DNA from: Cocos nucifera
Lineage: Eukaryota; Streptophyta; Magnoliopsida; Arecales; Arecaceae
DNA length: 64,000 nucleotides
Reading direction: 5' to 3'
Assembly: GCA_006176705.1 (NCBI GenBank)
Contig: QRFJ01002491.1
Span: forward strand, 62,001-126,000
Shown: in pieces, positions 47,451 to 60,131 of the stretch
Numbering within the stretch: the stretch's first letter is position 1
Layout of the letters: each line of letters opens with the position of its first letter
The notes under the pieces: generated by a model
What the model saw: only the letters and a program-made list of their open reading frames with translations
Told to the model about the DNA's origin: nothing
Database searches by the model: none
Translations under genes and position numbers: made by a program

Positions 47451-48461
47451 GCATCCAGATTATGAATTCTCTAATTTTTTCAAAATTTTAAAGAATTTAT
47501 ACATTAATATTCCTTTTGTAGATGCTATCAGTTAGATGCCTAGGTATGCTAAGTTTCTTAAAAAAATTCTAACTAATAAAAAGAAGCTAAAGGATCATGA
47601 GACAGTAAATTTAAATGAAAAATGCTCAGTAATACTTTAAAATAAATTACCATAGAAGCTAAAAGATTCGGAAAGTTTTACTATCCCTTGTATTATTAAT
47701 GATTATAGTTTTGATAAATTTCTATGTAATTTAGGAGCAAGTATTAATCTCATGTCTTTCTCTATTTTTAGAAAATTGGGTCTAGGAGAATTGAAGCCTA
47801 CCACTATTACTCTTCAATTAGCCGATAGATCCATTAAATATGCAAGAGATATAGTGGAGGATGCCTTGGTAAAGATAAATAAATTTATTTTTTCTAATGA
47901 TTTTATTATTCTTGATATGGAAGAAGATTATGATGTACCCCTTATTTTAGGAAGATCCTTTTTAGCTATTGGAGGAGCTTTAATAGATGTCAACAAAAAA
48001 AATTAATTCTTAGAGTTCAAGATGAATAAGTTACTTTTGATGTTTTTAAGGCTATCAAACATCCTAATGATAATCAAACTTGCTTTCAAATTGATGATAT
48101 TGATAAATTAGTATATAAGTATTATTTAGAAAATAGGTTTGAGGATCCTATTAAGGCTTGCATTGTTCAATCGACTGAAGATGAAAGGCAAATAGAGTGT
48201 ATGAGACTATTGGAGGCCAGGTCATATATTTCACGCATATACAAATCATGTTTTGAAGAGTTAGAAAAATTATCTACTCCTCTTTCAAAGCCATCAATTG
48301 AAGAGCCACCTACTCTTGAACTCAAACATCTTTCTTCTCATTTACAAAATATTTTTTTAGAAGGTTCTTCACACTTACCTATTATTATTTCTTCTTCTTT
48401 GATAGGATTAATGGAAGAAAATTTATTGAGAATGCTAGAGGAACACAAGAAGGTGTTTTGA
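47451..48461 (+). pseudogene. Athila protease region (catalytic Asp lost)
   Basis: The segment TIPCIINDYSFDKFLCNLGA then SINLM matches the Athila protease CDLGASINLM, but the catalytic Asp is Asn (AAT at 47728-47730). It continues as MSFSIFRKLGLGELKPT, TITLQLADRSIKYARDIVED and DYDVPLILGRSFLAIGGALI. A further open piece at 48201-48461 (LKHLSSHLQNIFLEGSSHLP) is the protease-RT linker. Earlier stops near 47535 and 47640 break the frame. Confidence 0.85.
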
Positions 48462-49860
48462 TGGACCATAGCAGATATTAAAGGAATTAATCCCTCCATT
48501 TGTATGCAAAAAATTTTCATGAAGGATAATTATGAGCCTACGGTCCAACCCCAATGAAGACTCAATCCAAAGATACAAGAAGTGGTCAAAAAGGAGGTAA
48601 TCAAGCTATTTGATGCAAGTATTATTTATCCTAGCTCTGATAGTTCCTAGGTGAGTCCTGTTCAAGTAGTTCCTAAGAAAGATGGGATTACTCTAGTTCA
48701 AAATAATAATAATGAATTAATTTCTACTAGGACTGTGACTGGGTGGAGAGTGTGCATAGATTATAAAAAATTAAATGATGCAACTAGGAAAGATCATTAC
48801 CCTCTTCCATTCATAGATCAGATGTTAGAAAGATTAGCTAGGTATGATTTTTATTATTTTCTTGATGGTTATTCTGGTTATAATCAAATTACCATAGCAC
48901 TTGAGGATCAAGAAAACTATGTTTACATGTCCTTATGGTATATTTGCTTTTAAGCAAATGCTATTTAGTTTGTGTAATCCACCATCAACTTTTCTACGAT
49001 GCATGATGGCTATTTTTCATGACATGATTGAGGATTTTCTTGATATCTTTATGGATGATTTTTCTATCTTTAGATCCATATTTGATAAATGCCTGCATAA
49101 CTTGTCTCTTATTTTATAAAGATGTGAAGATACTACTCTTGTCTTAAGTTGGGAGAGTATCATTTGATGGTGCTAGAAGGCATATGCTAGACCATAAGAT
49201 CTCATATAATAAAATTAAAGTGGATAGAGCTAAGGTTGAGGTAATCGAAAAGTTGCCTCTACCGACCTCAGTAAAGGCTATTAGGAGCTTCGTAGGGCAT
49301 GTTGGATTTTACCATCAATTTATAAAAGACTTTTCCCTAATTTTTAGACCTTTATCTAATTTATTATGTAAAGATGCCCCTTTTCATTTTTCTGATAAGT
49401 GTTTGTAGGCATACAACACCCTTAAGGAGAAGCTAGTCATGGCACCTATTATAGTGGCACCAGATTGGTCCTACCTTTTGAGCTGATGTGTGATGCTAGT
49501 GATACAGCCATAGGAGTAGTACTTGGCCAAAAAAAGGATAAGATTTTTTAGACTATTTATTATGCTAGCCGCACGTTGATAGAGGCCCAACAAAAATATG
49601 CAACCACAAAAAAAGAAGCTCTTAGCAATAGTATTTGTATTAGATAAATTTCATTCTTGTCTTATTTTATCCAAAGTTATTGTATATACTGACTATATAG
49701 CTCTAAAGTATCTCTTGCCAAGAAAGATGCAAAACCTAGATTGATCAGATAGATTCTTCTGCTACATGAGTATGATTTGGAGATCAAAGATAAGATACGT
49801 ACAGAGAATTCAGTTTCTAATCACCTTTCAAGGCTGGAAAATGTCATAAAAAAGGTATCA
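48462..49860 (+). pseudogene. Athila RT-RNase H (broken)
   Basis: RT motifs: SPVQVVPKKDGITLV, TRTVTGWRVCIDYKKLNDATR, DHYPLPFIDQMLERLA, FLDGYSGYNQI, then after a frame change SLCNPPSTFLRCMMAIF and the catalytic box FMDD (49048-49059), then PLPTSVKAIRSFVGHVGFYHQF. RNase H: LMCDASDTAIGVVLGQKK, IYYASRTL, VYTDY. Both Asp of FMDD are kept. Frame changes near 48930 and 49130-49180 and several stops disrupt it. Confidence 0.88.
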
Positions 49861-51230
49861 GATATTTGTCCTATCAAAGAGAAATTCTCAGATTAGCGCC
49901 TTTATACTATATCAGGTAGAATATTTTTATAGTATGCTGATATTGGATATTATTAACTACCTGGGTGGTAAGGTTCTTCCACTTAATCTTTCTTTTCAAC
50001 AAAAGAAGAGATTTTTATCTATTGTCAAATATTATTTTTGGGATGAACTTTTCTTGTATAAGTGTTGTGCAGATTAGGTCAATAGAAAATGTATCCTGAA
50101 GAAAGAGATGGAGAAAATTTTGCACCATTATCATGATGGAGAGGTAGGAGGATATTTTGGCCCAACTAGGACAGCTTATAAGGTTCTTCAGTTAGGTTTT
50201 TATTGATCCTCTCTATTTAAAGATGCTCATACTTATGTCTCTTTATGTGACCACTATCAAAGAACTGAAAATCTCTCCAGGATATAAGAAATGCCTTTAA
50301 ACAATATTCTTGTATGTAAAATTTTTGATATTTGGGGTATTGATTTTATGGGATCTTTTTCTAGTTTTTTTTCAAATCAATACATTCTTGTGGTTGTAGA
50401 TTATATTTCAAAATAGGCAGAAGCATTAGCTTTTCCAACTAATGATGCTAAGGTAGTTGTTAAATTTTTTTAAAAAATATATTTTTATATATTTTGACAC
50501 TTCCAGAGCAATCATTAGTGATGGAGGCACACACTTTTGCAATAAATAATTTAAAAATCTGTTAAGCAAATATGGTGTCACTCACAAGGTAGCTATCTCA
50601 TATCATCCACAAACAAGTGATCAAGTAGAGGTGTCTAATAGGAAATTAAAAAGAATCTTGGAAAAGACTATAAGTGCATCTAGAAAATATTGGTCATTAA
50701 AATTAGATGATGCATTGTGGGCATATAGGACTGCATATAAAATACCCATTGGTATGTCCCCATATAGGCCACTTTTGGTAAAGCATGTCACCTTCCTGTT
50801 GAACTAAAACATAAAGCATATTAGGCTATGAAAATCCTTAACTTTGATATACAAGATGCAGGAAAGAATAGGTTGATGCAATTGAATGAGATGGATGAAT
50901 TTTGCCATGATGCCTATGAGAATGCCAGGATCTACAAAGAACATACTAAGAAGTGGCATGATAATCACATTATAAAATGAAAATTCCATGAGGGACAGCA
51001 AGTTCTTCTATATAGTTTATAGCTACATTTATTTTCAGGAAAGCTAAAATCAAGATGGATAGGTCCCTATACAATTACTAAGGTCTTTCCATATGGAGCA
51101 ATAGAGATTTCTGATGAATTAAAAGGTACCTTCAAGGTAAATGGACACAGGTTGAAGCATTACATTGGTAAAAGTTTTGAGAGAGAGAAGGAAGCCCTCT
51201 AGTTGCCAGATCTAGCCTAAAGCTCTATGA
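49861..51230 (+). pseudogene. Athila integrase (broken)
   Basis: The finger and core can be followed through changing frames: FDIWGIDFMG (about 50330), ILVVVDYISK (about 50390), ISDGGTHFCNK (about 50515), YGVTHKVAISYHPQTS (about 50570), then VEVSNRKLKRILEKT and DDALWAYRTAYK. The C-terminal part reads SGKLKSRWIGPYTITKVFPY and GTFKVNGHRLKHY (to about 51170). The order finger-core-C-terminal domain after RNase H is the Ty3/gypsy order. No intact frame. Confidence 0.85.
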
Positions 51231-52336
51231 AAGTTAAGCTGACAACTATAAATCAGAATTACTAGATAGGTTGTTTCTTTTTCTTTTTGGTTTGAGTCTT
51301 TTCTTTTATTTTTTCATAGTTTCTTGTTGCTCTTTTATTGCTTTTATGTATTTTCATTTTTGCAGAGATAAATGAATGAGAGCTCAAGCTAGTTTGCAAA
51401 ATTTCAAAGAACTAGTCTGAACCAATAATATATTAAATCAAGTGTATTCTTTCCTATCCCTTCTTGTACCATTTATTTTCCTTTCTTCATTGATACAATG
51501 TCGATTAAGTTGGGGGATATAAAAAATTTTTATTAAAAAAATTAAAAATTAAATTTAAATAATTTAAAATTAAAAAAAATTAAACTATGTGTCAAGAAAG
51601 AAAATCTTGAGTAAGATAGACTAGAAAAAGTAAAAAAATTAGAAAGTATTTGCTAATGAATGTAGCAAGTGAAGAAGTAGACTAGTTGGTCTAAGTTTTA
51701 GTAGCCTACTTAGGTCATTTAAAGATATTAGCACTTCTAATTGTACATGCACACTAACAAGACAAAGTAGATATTGATTATAAGGCCAACTAAAGATTCA
51801 ATTATCATTAAAAATTAGTGATTTATATATTTTAATTAAAAAAAATTAAATTTAAGGAAAGAGCTACCTACCGAAAAAAACATAGAGTATATATGGATTG
51901 CTCAAAGTTTAGTAACTGGGTCGCTGTACCTATATCAAGTATGGAGGTTCACGTCAAATAGTAGAGGAAAGGCCAAGATGCTCAGAAAAAAAGAAGGCAG
52001 TGTGAAATCTATCTTAGTTCATGAACTTAACTTGGGAGTGTAGAGAAAATTAACCAAAATAGGCGATAAGAAAAGATATATTTGTCCTTTAAATTAGTAC
52101 CAAAATGCTAGGTTAGTCATCACTAACATAACTGCTATAGATCTTTAGATGTACTTTAAGGAAGTTTCTAATTGTATTGACTATGAAATTTGCTTCTGAA
52201 ACTTAATATTTAGTTAATGGTACTTGCTAGACTTTTTGACCTTTAAACCTAGATCTATTTTTGTGAAGGAGAATCTTATTGAAATATGGTAATTAATTAA
52301 TATTAAATAATGCATTGTTAAGGAACTAGCAATGAC
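51231..52336 (+). other. Athila 3' untranslated region
   Basis: Non-coding. It holds CAATGTCGATTAAGTTGGGGG near 51496-51515 and a degenerate copy (about 51910-51970) of the GTAACYGGGTC...TTCRCGTCAAA module of the element at 21513-28622. No gene is seen. Confidence 0.72.
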
Positions 52337-52350
52337 TAAGTTGGGGGGTG
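52337..52350 (+). other. Polypurine tract of the Athila element
   Basis: AAGTTGGGGGGTG directly before the LTR start (AGATAAGTG, first base changed from T) at 52351. Confidence 0.82.
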
Positions 52351-54194
52351 AGATAAGTGTTATAAATATATTAATAAAAATACTAAATTATAAAATAATT
52401 TATCTTATTTTTAAGAAATCAATATTTTTATTGATCTTTTATGGAAAAGAAGGTCTCCATTGAGAAGAGCTTGATTTTTTGGTTCAAAAAAAAAAATGAA
52501 GCAAATTGGACTTTAATTGGCCCCGCAACTAAGATTCAAAAGAAAAGAAAAAAAAGGCCGGCCAGTCTAGCTAAGTCGATTCAAAAAAATGGCCCAGACC
52601 GATTCAGTTTGATTGCAACCAAGCCATGCAAACCTGACCCAACCGCTGACGCATAGTGACGCTAGAATTCATGCGAGCTATAGTGGACTGCTATAGTGCA
52701 GGGCACGATGTAAAAACGAGATTTCAACCAGAGTGACGGGCTGTGATTTGGTGGGTCCACGCAAGACTATGGTCCATGATCAGTCTACATAGGCGAATGG
52801 CTGATGATGTTGTGCGATCATGTGGCTGAGGGAGGAGCCGGTGATGATCCAATGGCTGCTGTGAGTTCCTATTTTGATAAAACAACTAAAGCCTTTCTAT
52901 GCATAATCTGATGGCCCATGACATTCCATCAGGGTGATCTAATGGCCAAAGTTAGATGCCGACTTGATCTAGGAATTAAATCAGGATTTTGAGGTGATTT
53001 TGAGCCCGTTTGATCTTCATCCAATGGTCAAGATGATCCAGAGCTCCTCTTCAACCTATTCCAGGAGTTTTAATCCTAGTTTTGAGCAGATTTTGACCCA
53101 AACTCTCCTCCCTACTCTATTTAAAGCCCCGTTGCTGACAGAACAGAACATAGCATAGCAAATAAAGAGACAAAGAGTTAGAACAGAATAGAATAGTAGA
53201 GAATAGAGAGAAAATAGAGGGTCTGGAATTCATAGATAAAGGGTGATCTGAGAGAGAAATTTTTAAAGAGAGAAAGAGAGAGCTCCTTTCTTCTTCTTTC
53301 TTCTTTCTTCATTCTCTTCTATTCATCTTCCAACATCCAGCACGCCTACCAGCGGCTCTTCTCCATCAACTTCTCCACATTAAGAGGAATGATCAATGAC
53401 AGAATTCAGCAACAAGTAGTCTACTATTTGATTTTTTCTATATTTTCTAATTTATTTGCTATTTTTGTTCTTTTTAACATTAACTAAATTTATTTTACTA
53501 AAGCTAAGATATAGCCACTCTTTTGATGTCATATTCGGTATGATTTGATTTTAGACTTAAATTTTATTCATGAGTAGTATATAAATCTATTCTTAATGCT
53601 TTTAGATTACTAGTCATCTTCTAATTATTTTGATAGACATATATGATACGGACCAAGTATATTTATGTCGATGCTTCTTGATTTATATATCTTATGTCTG
53701 AATCGGATTAAGATTCTTATGCATATGCTAATTTTAGTGTGCTTTGGATACAACATATTTTAATTAGAGGATTTTATAGAAATTAATGCATCAATATTTA
53801 TTTAAATTATATCTAGACCAAAGGATAGTTAATAAATATTAATAGTTTTGCTATGCCTGGATCAAAGAGCAGTGAATATCTTAGAAGACTCTACCATCAC
53901 ATGAAATAAAATTAATCTAATTTATATGATTACTTGAATATTATATTAATTGAGTTGGTGAATCAATTGCCTTAGTATTCTACTGCTCTTAAATTCAACT
54001 CTAGTAATTAGATCATCTTTATTTTTATAATTTTTTAATTATTTTTTTATTTTTCTTTATTTTTTATTTTTAATAAATTAATTTTTTAAATAAACTTTAG
54101 GAAAAAAATTTTTAGTACTTATTTTTCAATCCTCTAAGGACAATACTTTACTCATAACTTTATTACTTAATTGACTGGTGCACTTGCCATAACA
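52351..54194 (+). repeat. Athila 3' LTR
   Basis: About 1.84 kb, AGATAAGTGTT to TGCCATAACA. TATA-like CTCTATTTAAAGCCCC near 53115-53130. It shares the start and general layout of the LTR at 17417 but is otherwise strongly diverged, so it is a different family. The right end is placed by the GTGCACTTGCCATAACA segment and by where the Tat RT homology begins. Confidence 0.75.
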
Positions 54195-55012
54195 ATAGAT
54201 TTGCATGCATCAATTATCTTAAAAATGATCATTTTTGGGATGGCTTGGATCTTTTTCGGGTTTGCCTCTATGCCGCATCTTGACACCATAAATCTCAAGA
54301 ACTTTTCTGAGGTCACTCTGAAAGTGTATTTTGTTGGGTTTAGCTTCATTTTATACTTTTGGAGAATGTTGAATATCTCCTCTAGGTTGGTAATATGATT
54401 TTTTGAAGATCGATTTTTGACAAGCATATCATTCATGTAAACCTCCATATTGCGGCTGATCTACTTCTTGAAGATTTTATTTATCAGGTGCTAATAGGTT
54501 GCACCAGTATTTTTAAATCTGAAAGGTATAACCCTATAACAATAAAGACTATGGTTAGTAATAAAAGTAGTTTTCTCCTCATGTTCAGATGCCATCTAAA
54601 TTTAGTTATAATCAGAGAAGGCATCTATGAAAGTAAGGAGCTCGTGGCCCGAGGTTGCATCCACTGGTTGGTCAATTTTGGATAGATGGTAACTATCTTT
54701 TGGATAGGCCTTATTCAAATCAATAAAATTTATACATATTATCCACTTGCCATTTGCCTTCTTGACAAGAACTACATTAGCAATCTAATTTGGGTAGGAT
54801 ACCTTCTGGATGAACTTGGCTTTGAGGAGTTTGTCTACCTCATCCACGATCATCTTCTGTCGCTCTAGTGCAAAGCTTCACTTCTTTTGTTCCATAGGTA
54901 AATGCTTATGATCTACACTCAGCCGATGTTTCATTACCTCTGCATCTATCCTAGGCATATATGTAGGAACCTAAGCAAAAACATCGGCATTCCTTCGCAG
55001 AAAGATGACAAG
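54195..55012 (-). pseudogene. Tat-like reverse transcriptase (partial, broken)
   Basis: The minus strand carries VDHKHLP (about 54900), then after stops NVVLVKKANGKW, DLNKAYPKDSY, IDAFSDYN, KTTFIT, and the open end with VYMNDMLVKNR, HITNLEEIFNILQKYKMKLN, PTKYTFRV and RCGIEANPKKIQAI. The wording is typical of Tat/Retand elements. The catalytic box reads YMND, so the first Asp is Asn. The fragment ends at the Athila LTR; RNase H and integrase are missing. Confidence 0.85.
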
Positions 55013-55700
55013 CTATCTTTTAACCTCTTCTTCCAAATTTGAGCCAATCTGAACTACGTGGTTCTCATTCCCATCAGTTAATAAAATTGCTACAAGGTCA
55101 TCAATTGGTTCTCCCTGTTCTTCAATCAAATCATCATGAATATCGAGTCTGTCTACTGGATAAAGCTCAGACTGCTTTCCTCCTTGCATAGCAATTGTAT
55201 AATAATACCGTGCCAGGACTTGATCTCCTCTAATTTCTTTAACTCCAAATTTCATTGGAAACTTTATTTTTAAGTAGTATATCAATACCACAGCTCGGAG
55301 CATGTTTAGCTTGGATCATCCAAGAATGGTATTATGGGTAGAAGGATCCTTTACCACTAAAAAATCAATCTAAGTCTTAGATTACTTTGGGTATTGGCCT
55401 GCCATAACTAGTAGAGTGATTATTTCTTCAATCGGTATAGTGTCACCAGTAAATCCCATTAATGAAGAGCTTAGTGGCCCTATGCAACTATAAGGTATAG
55501 ACATTTTAGGAAAAGTATCATAAAATAAGAGATTAGTAGAACTTTCATTATCTATCAAAACATGATGTACATCATAATTTGCAATGTTTAAAAAAATTAC
55601 AACTACATCATCATGCAAAAATTCAATCCCTTATGCATCTTCTTCGATGAAAGTGATGGGTTCTTCAGTTCTCTGCTTCTTTGTCGGCCCAACCGATCCA
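55013..55700 (-). pseudogene. Tat-like protease region
   Basis: The protease part at 55382-55618 reads HDDVVVIFLNIANYDVHHVLIDNESSTNLLF then GFTGDTIPIEEIITLLV, matching the Tat pattern VLVDTGSSADVL. The catalytic Asp is kept, but Thr-Gly is Asn-Glu. The segment at 55013-55303 (KFGVKEIRGDQVLARYYY, then LDIHDDLIEEQGEP) is the linker to RT. A stop near 55381 and one near 55630 break it. Confidence 0.82.
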
Positions 55701-56393
55701 CTAGCCTCTTTTTGCTGATGTTCTTTGGCAATTATGTTGATGATTCCAAGTAGGGGTCGATCTTCTTGGGGTTCTTCCCTCTGAGACAGTCCCAGCTATG
55801 GAAGAGCTCTCGATCGATCTTTCCTCTTTTTCGATCGACATCACAAAAATCGATCTAGTCGATCTTATCTAATCAACTCAATTTCATCTTGAAGCTGGAT
55901 GCATTCCTCAGTATCGTAGCCATAGTAATGATGGTATAGACAGTACTTATTTAGATTGTGCTTGCTTGGGTGATACCGCATTTTATCCGACCTCGATAGA
56001 TGTTTCTTGATCTCTATCAGTACTCGAGTCTTTGGAGCATTTAAGAAAGAATAGTTATTGAACCTTATGGGAGGGAGGCTTCGCCGCATCCTTCTATCCA
56101 GGCTTCTTGATCGATGAGCTTGAGGTGAAGTTTTCGCTCATTTGTATTCAGGAGGGCTTCTAGAACACGGTCGAGCTTTGCTTGGTTTCTCCATGAATGT
56201 AGGCTTGCTAGATTTTCTTTCTTGCTGCTCTCCTATAGCTTCATCATTCTAAAGCTTGAAAGCTTCCTCAGCTTGGGCATAGCCTTCAACTCAAGCTAGC
56301 ATATCGATAAAATCTTGGGGGTACTTCTTCTCTAATGAGAAGAGAAGATCATTCTTCAGAAGATCACCTTTTAAAGCGGCCATAGCAATAGAC
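55701..56393 (-). pseudogene. Tat-like gag (C-terminal part)
   Basis: Segments read KYCLYHHYYGYDTEECIQLQ (the Tat zinc-knuckle-like YCRFH-HGHDTEEC), NNYSFLNAPKTRVLIEIKKH, then upstream AEEAFKL-like and YPQDFIDMLA-like capsid pieces to about 56390. Homology stops at the copia LTR at 56394. Confidence 0.8.
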
Positions 56394-57833
56394 TGTTAGA
56401 TGTGTTCCCTAGAAGCCAGATTGGCTAAACACTTATAATATACTTCTAAGGATAATTTTATAATTTTAACTATTAATTAATAAAAAAATTATTTTACATT
56501 ATAATGTGTATTTAAAGTATCTGCGATACATTCTTTAAGTTAATGGTAACGATAATTCATATTTTCAAGAGTTGAAAATATGAGACATGAATTTTCATAA
56601 TTAACTCATAAATAGCTCTCGACCGTAGGATTATCATGAGGATGATGATCGATCTGAAAGGTTGGTATATGATTGCTTTCTTAAGATAGATGTGTCTTAA
56701 ATCTACAGTATGGAGACATCGGAGCAAAAGTATAAGTACTCATTAGAGAACGACACCATCTTAAGTAGTCATAAGAAAGTCTACCTTCTCATCGATGACT
56801 GACTCGATGCTATAGTGGTGTATTTGGTTCTTTGACCTGAGGTGCATCGGCAGTTCACCTTAAGAGTGTTATAGTTTGACTACACCATAACTTGATCTCC
56901 TAGCCATTCGAAATCTTGAGGTGTATGTTGGCTATAGCATGTTCATTGTAGGAATTGAATTTTACCAATAGAAGATCAATCTACCTCGGTAGATGAGGAG
57001 CAGCCCTATGATAATCATGAGATTAAGTCCTTAAGCCCATGGCCATGGCAAAGTGAAGATGATAGAAAGAGTTTCTATTAAAATTTCATATTGGACTCAA
57101 ATCGAATGATTAATTCATATGATGGATTTTGGATTTGATGAGTTTATCTTAATCCTAATCCTGTCAGGGCTCAAGATAGAAGAATCCAAGCACACAGGTA
57201 GCTACACTAAAAAGGTTCGCTTTCGGTTCTGATAGGTTGCCACCATATACTTCTTGGTATCACTGATAGATTTTAGAAGCAATTAGAATGATTTAGATCA
57301 TCATTCATTCTAATTGTATGAATAAAAAAAGTTCTGGTTCATCGAAAGATATTTCGATGATGTCGATGATAGAAATCATGATATATCTCATTACCATACA
57401 AAATTGAACCTAACTAGGTCACACAAATTAGAATTTGGGTCTGGATGTCATCAATGATACTAACCTAGTTTAATTGATTTGGATTAGATCCAATTAGGTT
57501 CAAGAAAATCATGCTAGCACACGATTGAGCCTAATATTCTTATTTTATAATCATTTTGGTTCATCTCGACTGAGCCAAATTTATTTAGACTTACTTAAGA
57601 ACCTTATCTTAGTCTGATTGGAGCTTGTCCAAATTAGAAAAGAATTATCTTAATTTATTAGATGGATTTAAGACAATACCTACCAATTCTTGTCATCTAC
57701 TAATTTCTATTTTTGGACATAGGTCAACAGTAAACCTTGAACACTTGGACATAGGGCCATGTGTTATGTGCTAATAGGAGAGCACCTGGGACTCTTGTCC
57801 TCCTGCTAAAAGAGGTAAGAGAGAGGGCGCATG
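56394..57833 (+). repeat. Angela-like LTR, left part, interrupted by C8
   Basis: Starts TGTTAGATGTGTTCCC at 56394 and follows the family LTR for about 1.44 kb to GGGCGCATG. There the next LTR begins at 57834. The point of interruption corresponds to about 59288 in the C8 LTR. The remainder should lie right of the window if C8 inserted here. Confidence 0.87.
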
Positions 57834-60117
57834 TGTTAGATATGTGTGCCCTAGAAGTCAGAATTGGCTGACACTTGTAATATACATCTAAGGGCCAAAT
57901 TATAATTTTGACTATAAATAATAAAATATATTATTTTCTATCATAATGTGTATTTGAAAGTGTCTGTGATACATCCCTTGAGTTAATGATAATGATGGTT
58001 TGTATTTTCAAGAGTTGAAAATTTAAGACATGAATTTTCATTATTAACTCATAAAATGCTCTCGACCGTAGGTTCATCATGAGGATGGTAATTAATCCAA
58101 AAGATTGATGTACAATCACCTATTTAGGATAGATGAGTCTTGAGTTTATGGTGTACAGACATCGGAGCAAGAGTACAGGTACTCGTTAGAGAATGAGGGC
58201 ACTGAGCATGACCACCTCGAGCAGTCATGAGGAAGTCTACCTTCTCATCGATGACTGGCTTGAAGCTGCAGTGGTGTGTCTGGTTCTTTGACTTGAGGTG
58301 CATCGGTAGTTTACCTTGAGGGTATTATAGTTTGACTACACCATAACTCAGTCTCCTAGCCATTCGAAATCCTGAGGTGTATGTTGGCTATAGCATGTTC
58401 ATTATAGAAATTGAATTGTACCAATAGAAGATCTATCTACCTCGGTAGATCAGGAGCAGCCCTATGAGGATCATGAGAATCAAGTCCATAATCTCATGGC
58501 CATGGTAGAGTGAGATAATAGAAAGAGTTTCTATTATGGTTTTCACATTAGACTTGAATCGAATGATTAATTCATATGACGAAAATTAGGATTTGACGAG
58601 ATCACCTTAACCCTAATCCGATTGGCGCTCAAGATAGAGGAACTTAATCACATAGGTAGCTACACCAAGAGGTTTGTTTTCAGTTCTGATGGGTTGCCAC
58701 CATATGCTGCTAGGTGTCACAGGTAGATTTTGAGAGCAATTAGAATGATATAGATGATCGATCATACTAGTTGTCTGAATCAGAATAGTTTTGATCCATT
58801 AGAAGGCATTTCGATGATGTCAATGATAGAGATCGCGACATATCCCATTACCATATGGAACTGAATCTAACTGGATCACACAAATAAGGGTTTGGATCTG
58901 AATATCATCAATTGGACTAACCCAATTCAACTGATTTGAATAAGATCAATTAGGTTCAAGAAAATCATGCTAGCACATGATTAAGCCTAATGTTCTCCTT
59001 CAACAATCATTAAAGCTTGTCTCGACTGAGCCAAATATGTTTGGACTCACTCAGAAATCTTTACTTGGTCTGACTGGAGCTTGTCCAGGTTAGAAAAGGA
59101 TTGTCTTAATTTATGAGATAAATTTGAGACAATACCTACCATTTTTCATCACCTGCTAAATCTTATCTTTGGACTTTGGTCAAATGTTGACCTTTGACAC
59201 TTAGACATCTGCCCATATGTCATGCACCCATAGAAGAGAACATGGGGCTTTATCCCTTGCTAAAAGGTAGAAAGGGAGGGGGCACATGCCTAGGGAGGCA
59301 TGCGCCCCATGAGGATCATGCCTGGAGTCCCATACAGATGGGACTCCAGGTTGCTTCATAGTTTCAAATTAGATGGCGCCAAGGAGTCTTGTTTGACCAG
59401 TCTTGGTGCCACCTAAGAAGGTTTATGAGGAACTCTAATATGATTGGATCAGATGATGTCATTCCATCAATTAAATTTAGATCTGATTGCATAAAGAGCC
59501 ATGATTGATCGGGATGATGTGGCACTGCATGGTAGTAGGATCTATATAAACCCTGTCTGTGCCTAGAATTGATAGTTTCTATCCTTTGCCCATGCCACAA
59601 GGCTTCTCTCCCTACCTCTCCACACCACCTTCAGGTTCTCTCTCTCCTATCCATGTTCAAGAGTTTTTGGGCTCGAGTTTGGTGCAATCCAAGTAAGAGA
59701 AAGGCAACAAGAAAGAAAGAAGGCAGCACTGCTGCAAAAGACAATAGCTAATCTTCAAAAGCCATTTTGAAGATCTTCAAGATCATATCCTGATCTAATT
59801 TTTAGAGAATAGATTGAGAAGGAGAAGATCTCTAGATTTTACTTAAGTGAATATCGGTAGAGGCCAGGCACTTACGTGGCTACATTCAGAACCTCAGGCA
59901 AACATCGGGATCATCATAGGACAATAAGATTACCCATAACAAAGATATGATTAAATTAGATTTTATTTTATTTTATTTTATTTTATCAGATCAATAAGAT
60001 TAAATTTGAAGAGTCTCAGATCTAATTTAAATTTAAAATTTTTTTTTTTTAAAATATCTCTTTTGATCCAATCAGATCTGAGCGAATCTGACTCAGAAAA
60101 TAGGGTTTTTTCCTTCA
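57834..60117 (+). repeat. C8 5' LTR (Angela-like)
   Basis: 2284 bp, TGTTAGATATGTGTG to TTCCTTCA. TATA-like TCTATATAAACCC near 59541-59553. It contains two perfect hairpins: arms 59285-59291/59296-59302 (7 bp) and 59321-59333/59338-59350 (13 bp). Confidence 0.92.
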
Positions 60118-60119
60118 AC

Positions 60120-60131
60120 TGGTATTAGAGC
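60120..60131 (+). other. Primer binding site of C8
   Basis: TGGTATTAGAGC, one change from the tRNA-Met-complementary TGGTATCAGAGC, two bases after the LTR end. Confidence 0.87.
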
